A stretch of DNA of 64,000 nt, taken from contig WSUB01000060.1 of the NCBI GenBank assembly GCA_019633425.1, positions 157,415-221,414 on the forward strand, written 5' to 3'. Made by a program: the position numbers and the translations under genes. Position 1 is the first letter of the stretch; each line of letters opens with the position of its first letter. This document shows positions 59,642 to 64,000 of this stretch, piece after piece. Below the pieces are notes generated by a model. It was not told the DNA's origin, searched no databases, and worked only from the letters and a program-made list of their open reading frames with translations. The DNA comes from Tulasnella sp. 424. Its lineage: Eukaryota; Basidiomycota; Agaricomycetes; Cantharellales; Tulasnellaceae.

Positions 59642-60784
59642 CCAGCTGGATTAGCTTTTTGAGACAGTTAGTGCCAATATGGGCAAGGCAATGGTGGAGG
59701 AGGGAGAGAGTGAGTGAGTGCAGGAATGGAAGAGGTGGTAAGAGCAAGTCCTAGGTTGGCAATGGTGATGCCAGCCTTATTGCAACAAGATGCAGTCATA
59801 ATGAGCTTACCTCCTTGCTCAACAGTTACCTGGTTCTTGTCAAAGCACACAGTCACACCATGCTCTGTGTGCAAGGAGACAGCAAGAGGTTGTTGAATAG
59901 AGAGGGACAAATAATACACTAGAAAAAATCAACAGACTTGGCAGGAATGCCATTGAAAACAGGCTGAAACATTACCTTGCCTCTCCCAGTGGCATAGGCA
60001 ACCTCATCAGCTGCTACCAAAACCGAAATGTGGCAGGGGACCATGCCTCTAATCCAGTGCCAGTGCGGACCATAGACGATGCGTCTGTATTCCAATCATG
60101 GTCAGTGTTTGTGGATGGCAAAGAGGGGGAGGGTAAATTTGCCATCATAGCATACTGCTGGTGTTGAGCCCACTTGGGCACGATGATGCTCACGCCTCTG
60201 CACCTCATTGGGTGTATGTCACTCTTTATTTCATATGGGCACGTTTACTTCTTTTATATTACCAAATAATTCCCTTTGACTCTGTACACCAGGATATGTC
60301 CCTGGTTTGTCTCCATGGTCTCTGTGCATTGTGTTTGTCTCCTTTGTGTTGGGATTCATTTGTTTGTTCATTGGTATGTAGACTGGGGATGGATGGAGGG
60401 GAGTCTCCTTATCGACTAAGACTCCCCTTCACCTGTCCATCCCCAGGTGTTCTTTGTCACAGAGTGCTGCGTTTAACAGCTGGTTGATCTTGGCATTGTG
60501 CTGCTCCTCCTGCTTGACCTTCAGCTACTGTGGCATCTTCTCTGGGCACGTCTTCCAGTAGTCATTAGACTTGTGGGCCCTGCTACAGTCAGAAAGCAGT
60601 TGGGAGAGGAGAAGCACTGGCCTTGGGTTGCTGCTTGCCATCCCTGGAACCTAGCCTGGGATCCTTGGCTCCAGTAAACAGTGGTGTCCCAGTGGATCTG
60701 CTCAGTGTGATTCAAGGAGTTTAAGGCACTGGCAGAGAAGCAGACTGGGTGTCAGCTGAAGCGAACGATAAAGGAGGAGAGTTC
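59642..60784 (-). pseudogene. Decayed copia gag-protease remnant, interrupted by an LTR
   Basis: On the minus strand, 60600-60484 reads a zinc-knuckle-like CSRAHKSNDYWKTC then PEKMPQ and EEQHNAKINQ. Across the LTR insertion at 60162-60478 the frame resumes as QYAMMANLPSPSLPSTNTDH, then a degraded protease site DWNTDASS. Protease-like VAYATGRGKVMFQPV follows near 59950-60020. Stops and frameshifts are present, so it cannot be functional. CpG is depleted throughout. Confidence 0.6.
60162..60478 (+). mobile_element. Old solo LTR with 5-bp target duplication, nested in the copia remnant
   Basis: This 317-bp LTR starts TGTTGAGCCCACTTGGGC and ends GCTGCGTTTAACA. It is flanked by GCTGG on both sides (60157-60161 and 60479-60483). 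Removing it rejoins the gag frame of the surrounding remnant. Confidence 0.8.
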
Positions 60785-61022
60785 ATTGGCAAGAATGGGA
60801 TGCTTACAGGCCAAGCAGGGCATCACTCATGAGCACACCACTCCCCAGCAGAAGGGCATTGCATATGGCAAGAACCAGACTGTGGAGGAGGCCATGATCT
60901 CTATGCTGGCTGAGGCCAAGCTCCCCCGGGCTGTGTGGTCTCAAGCACTCCAACTTCCGGTCCTGATCACCAATGCCTCCATGGCCAGCGCTCTCAAGAA
61001 CAAGACACCCTATGAAGAGCAT
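60755..61022 (+). pseudogene. Copia integrase fragment
   Basis: A plus-strand piece of a copia integrase core. NDKGGEFIGKN near 60763-60795 matches the DNGGEF block. After a frameshift, KQGITHEHTTPQQKGIAYGK and AEAKLPRAVWSQALQLPV follow up to TPYEEH. It has no start or end of its own and lies on the opposite strand to the other copia remnants. Confidence 0.7.
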
Positions 61023-61250
61023 AGGTGAGCTTCAAGTCCTTGGTCCCCTGGAGATACCTGATCAGGAAGAGGTACTTGACTGCTGCCTAGTGCTTCTTGC
61101 CTGGATTGGGAGTTGAACTAGGCAAACTTGCTGACTTTATAGGTTATATCTGCACCAGCAAGGTAGTTCAGTGCACCCAAAGCATTGAGATAAGGCACTC
61201 CCTTCATATTAGCTAGGTCCTCTGGTGTACTAGAACACATCTCCTTGGTG
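61023..61250 (-). pseudogene. Copia reverse transcriptase fragment
   Basis: Read on the minus strand it gives VPYLNALGALNYLAGADITY then KVSKFA, followed by a stop. This matches the connection region of the intact element at about 62150-62310. It is broken by a stop and a changed frame. Confidence 0.7.
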
Positions 61251-61348
61251 TTGGAAGAGGGGGAGGGAGCGCTTGAAACAGCTGCTAGTAATGTGGACAC
61301 AAGGAGGAAGCTGGTGAGGCCAAGGGCCTGGGTCTTAAAAGCTTTGGC

Positions 61349-61610
61349 TGTTAAACGCAGCAATCCGACGACTGTGGGTATCTCACACTGAGAAGGGGGA
61401 GTCGAAGAGTCGATGATGATTATACGTACGTGTACATCCAATATATATAGTAGTAGTAACAAACAATCTCACAACATGTACAAGTACGCCACAAACATGA
61501 TACGAACATCATAGTATTATTACAACAAATCATGGGAATAATAGTCCATACCAAATCAAATATAGCAAACACGATAGAGGCAAAGAGGAGACGCACGACA
61601 CTGTGCAACA
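61349..61610 (-). mobile_element. 3' LTR of a copia retrotransposon
   Basis: In element orientation it runs TGTTGCACAG to TGCTGCGTTTAACA. A purine-rich GAGGGGGTG sits directly before it (61611-61619), the expected polypurine tract. A TATA-like run lies near 61441-61448. The base before the LTR at the left is part of TTGGC (61344-61348), the expected 5-bp duplication; its partner lies beyond the window. Confidence 0.88.
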
Positions 61611-61639
61611 CACCCCCTCGACGAAGTGCCTCTGAGGAA

Positions 61640-64000
61640 TCACATATGGAGCCCCATTCGTTCTCGAAGGTCCACGACGGTTTGACGAGTGAGAGCCTTG
61701 GTGAGGAGATCGGCTGGCATTTCTTCAGTGGGACAGTAATGGACAGAGATAGACATAGCTTTGGAGACCTCGTCTCGAATCCAGAATTCAGCAACTGGAA
61801 TGTGTTTCATGCGCGAATGATGGACGGCGTCGTTCAGTACTTGAATGGTTGACTGATTGTCGACGAAGAGAGGAGATGGCTTGGGGAAGGAATACCCTAG
61901 TTCTTGTAGAAGGTTGCGAAGCCACTTGATCTCAGTTCCTGCAAAACTGGCACCGTAGAATTCGGCCTCGGTGGACGACTTGGCAATCACCCCCTGAAGC
62001 TTGCTAGCCCATGATACTGCGCCTGTTCCGACTTTGACGATGTATCCATTGGTGGACTTGCCGTTCTCTTTGTCTCCAGCGAAGTCGGAGTCGGTGTATG
62101 TTTCGAAGATGGAGGCGACTTTGGGATCGGGAGCGTAAGTGAGTTTCATGTCCTTGGTTCCTTGGAGGTATCGGAGGAGGTGCTTGACAGCCTTCCAGTG
62201 TTGCATGCCAGGGTTGGAGTTGAAGCGGGCAAGCTTGCCGACTGCATAGGAGATGTCGGGACGGGTTGCGATGGCAAGGTAGTTGAGGGCACCGACAGCG
62301 TTGAGATAAGGGATGTTCCTCATTTCGTTGATCTCCTCTTGGGTTGTGGGGCACGTATCCTTGGTGAGTTTTAGGCCGGGTTCCATGGGAGTGGTGACAG
62401 GTGCGCAATCTGACATTCCGAAGTGTTCGAGGAGGTCGACTACGTACTGACGTTGGGACAGGTGAAGGGTACGAGTGGAGCGTTCACGGGTGATTTGTAC
62501 GCCGAGGAGGAATGTAGTGGGGCCTAGGTCACGCAGCTTGAAGACTTTCGCAAGTGCTTCTTTGACTTCTTTGATCTTGACCTTGGACTTGGATACGAGT
62601 GTGAGATCGTCGACGAAGACGGGGATAATGACCTTGATGTCCTCCTTCCCCCACGCGTAGATGCTGGGGTCAGAGACCAATCGTTTGAAGCCAAGTTTCT
62701 CTAGTTCGTCTCCTAGTCGTTGGTACCATAGACGTCCGCTTTGTTTTAGACCGTAGAGCCCCTTTTTGAGGCGGCACACCCATTCGTCGTCCTTCTGCTG
62801 GAATCCTTCTGGTTGGCGCATGTAGACGACTTCTCCTTCTGGCAAGACTCCATTGAGGTAGGCATTGGAGATGTCGATTGATTCAATTTCCATGTCCTCG
62901 ATGGTGGCAAGGGCGAAGATGGTTCGAAGTGCTCCCCAGCGCATTGTTGGGGCGAATACTTCATGGAAGTCGATGCCTGGTCGTTGGGAGAATCCTTGGG
63001 CTACTAGTCTGCCTTTGTAACGTTCGATTTCGCCTTTTGCATCCCGTTTGACCTTGAAAACCCATCTGGATCCGATTGCCTTTCGATCTGGTGGTAGTTG
63101 AACGAGTTCCCAAGTGCCGTTGTCGACGTGAGCTTTGATCTCTGCCATTGCTGCCTCGAACCATTTTTCTTTGTCTGGTCGTAGCATGGCTTCCCGGAAG
63201 GATCGCGGTTCGGTGCTGTCCGTTGCGACTTTGAATGCTCGCTCTGCGGCTTGATCCCAAGTGATATGCTCCTCTGGTTCGTAGACGAATTCCAGTGCCT
63301 GAAGAATGCTTTCTTCGGAAGTGGCTTCCTCTGGTTCAGGAGTGACTTCCAGTTCGACTTCTGCTTCTGAGTTTGCGGTCTGTGCACCCCCTGAAGGCGC
63401 AGGAGATTCGTCCTCATGATCGTCGAAGTCTGCTTCTTCATCGCTCGGTAGATCGTACCGTGGAGCCTGTGGTCCTCCTCCCACTTTCCAGAACTCCTTG
63501 GGAGGTTGGCGAGTCCTGACGGGTCTTCGTGAAGGACCAGGCTCAGGGTCAGCGGAAAAGGTGTCGTGCATAAGTGCCTGTACTTCTCGCTTTACTTTGA
63601 CCTTCTTGTTCTTTTTCGGAGACTCCACATAGCTAAAGGGGACCGATGTGCCGTCTGTGCGTGGTGGTGATTCAGGCTCCTCTTTTACTGGCGCTGGCGT
63701 CCTTTCTCCTGTCTTAGCTTTTCCTTTGCCTCTGAAGCCGATTCCCCTGCGCGAGTTTCGTTCCCGATACTCGTTTCGCCGTTCTTCGGACGGTAGACGG
63801 TAGCTCTCGGTTGGCCAGCCGACGTCTGATTCGGATGAGTCGGATGGAGGGTCGGGAGTGCTCGGTGGGACATAGTTGTCGTCGTCATTAGGAGGTCCGG
63901 GTATTGTTCGCGGTGAAGGTGAAGGTGTTGTCGGCGTGGAAGGTGGTGACGGAGCGGGCGGAGGCGGAGGTGGAGGCGGAGGCGGAGGCGGAGGCGGAGG
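61640..64000 (-). CDS. Ty1/copia polyprotein: hinge, reverse transcriptase and RNase H, 5' part beyond the window
   Basis: The frame is open without a stop from the right edge to 61640, so gag, protease and integrase should lie beyond 64000. At the right edge a Pro-rich hinge (CCG/CCT codons) is followed by an Asp/Glu-rich stretch and a basic PKKNKKVKVKRE near 63590-63625. RT begins near WVFKVKRDAKGEIERYKGRL and VAQGFSQRPGIDFHEVFAPT. Its first catalytic Asp is in SIDISNAYLNG and the second pair in VFVDDLTLVS. RNase H has TDSDFAGDKENGKSTNGY, SSTEAEFYGAS and VDNQSTIQVLND with the usual acidic residues. The last residues are VVDLRERMGLHM. The GTG at 63628 is not a start. Neighbouring 3' LTR and polypurine tract are intact, so the element is young and possibly active. 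Confidence 0.9.
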   Translation of the reverse strand, partial: PPPPPPPPPPPPPPPAPSPPSTPTTPSPSPRTIPGPPNDDDNYVPPSTPDPPSDSSESDVGWPTESYRLPSEERRNEYRERNSRRGIGFRGKGKAKTGERTPAPVKEEPESPPRTDGTSVPFSYVESPKKNKKVKVKREVQALMHDTFSADPEPGPSRRPVRTRQPPKEFWKVGGGPQAPRYDLPSDEEADFDDHEDESPAPSGGAQTANSEAEVELEVTPEPEEATSEESILQALEFVYEPEEHITWDQAAERAFKVATDSTEPRSFREAMLRPDKEKWFEAAMAEIKAHVDNGTWELVQLPPDRKAIGSRWVFKVKRDAKGEIERYKGRLVAQGFSQRPGIDFHEVFAPTMRWGALRTIFALATIEDMEIESIDISNAYLNGVLPEGEVVYMRQPEGFQQKDDEWVCRLKKGLYGLKQSGRLWYQRLGDELEKLGFKRLVSDPSIYAWGKEDIKVIIPVFVDDLTLVSKSKVKIKEVKEALAKVFKLRDLGPTTFLLGVQITRERSTRTLHLSQRQYVVDLLEHFGMSDCAPVTTPMEPGLKLTKDTCPTTQEEINEMRNIPYLNAVGALNYLAIATRPDISYAVGKLARFNSNPGMQHWKAVKHLLRYLQGTKDMKLTYAPDPKVASIFETYTDSDFAGDKENGKSTNGYIVKVGTGAVSWASKLQGVIAKSSTEAEFYGASFAGTEIKWLRNLLQELGYSFPKPSPLFVDNQSTIQVLNDAVHHSRMKHIPVAEFWIRDEVSKAMSISVHYCPTEEMPADLLTKALTRQTVVDLRERMGLHM
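63949..64000 (+). repeat. Hexamer repeat encoding a polyproline hinge
   Basis: Tandem GGCGGA/GGTGGA units on the plus strand translate on the minus strand as an unbroken proline run within the copia polyprotein. It is cut by the window edge. Confidence 0.85.

Larger units (their letters stand above)
54601..61348. repeat. CpG-depleted transposon graveyard
   Basis: From about 54600 the DNA becomes A/T-richer and loses nearly all CpG. I count no CpG between 56247 and 56912 or between 57125 and 58037. It contains decayed copia fragments and several LTR copies in both orientations. No intact gene is seen. Between the listed fragments (54600-57080, 57242-58136 and 58640-59280) I recognise nothing but short broken frames. 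Confidence 0.8.

Noticed and set aside
54601..61348. CRISPR-like or tandem array in the repeat island
   Set aside because: The repeats are dispersed LTR copies in both orientations, not regularly spaced, and the host is a eukaryote.
63626..63628. GTG at 63628 as the start of the copia polyprotein
   Set aside because: The same frame stays open to the window edge with hinge-like sequence, so this is an internal valine codon.

Overview
This window is from a filamentous basidiomycete, most likely an agaricomycete. The reasons are dense genes on both strands, many 45-65 bp GT-AG introns, canonical eukaryotic housekeeping proteins, a fungal START protein, a DUF6535-like fragment and a Ty1/copia retrotransposon. 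A Rhizoctonia-like member of the Cantharellales is possible, but the sequence does not prove it.

Layout. From 1 to about 54 kb the DNA is gene-rich and CpG-rich. In order it holds: the 5' part of a mitochondrial ABC1/ADCK kinase (-); a secreted GH13 alpha-amylase (+); an unrecognised single-zinc-finger protein (+); a DHX9-like DEAH protein whose catalytic motifs are all degraded (+); nucleoporin NDC1 (-); a 2.3 kb gene-poor gap; a START lipid-transfer protein (+); V-ATPase subunit E (+); the P5A ATPase SPF1 (+); a UBX2/FAF2 ERAD factor (+); an SPX-RING ubiquitin ligase (-); a mitochondrial HMG-box protein (-); Mediator MED8 (+); spliceosomal RSE1/SF3B3 (-); IMP1 protease (+); a mitochondrial thioesterase (-); a LENG1-like Cir_N protein (+); a large orphan membrane protein (-); DBP10 RNA helicase (+); queuine tRNA-ribosyltransferase (-); the mitochondrial dicarboxylate carrier (-); the MAPKK PBS2 (-); and U2AF1 (+). 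Several pairs are divergent and share promoters of 85-135 bp.

From about 54.6 to 61.35 kb the character changes sharply. This is an AT-richer, strongly CpG-depleted graveyard of copia gag, protease, integrase and RT fragments and old LTRs. One stretch of about 910 bp has no CpG at all. Two CpG-rich, barely decayed insertions sit in or beside it: a solo LTR with a perfect 5-bp target duplication, and a copia element with an intact reading frame that runs off the right edge.

The genes do not form one pathway. Themes that recur are mitochondrial biogenesis (ADCK/MCP2, HMG protein, IMP1, thioesterase, DIC1), ER quality control (SPF1, UBX2/FAF2), RNA processing (RSE1, U2AF1, LENG1, DBP10, QTRT1) and stress or nutrient signalling (PBS2, SPX-RING). 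The most unusual coding finding is the inactive DEAH helicase and its zinc-finger neighbour. The most unusual non-coding finding is the CpG-depleted transposon island with dateable nested insertions.
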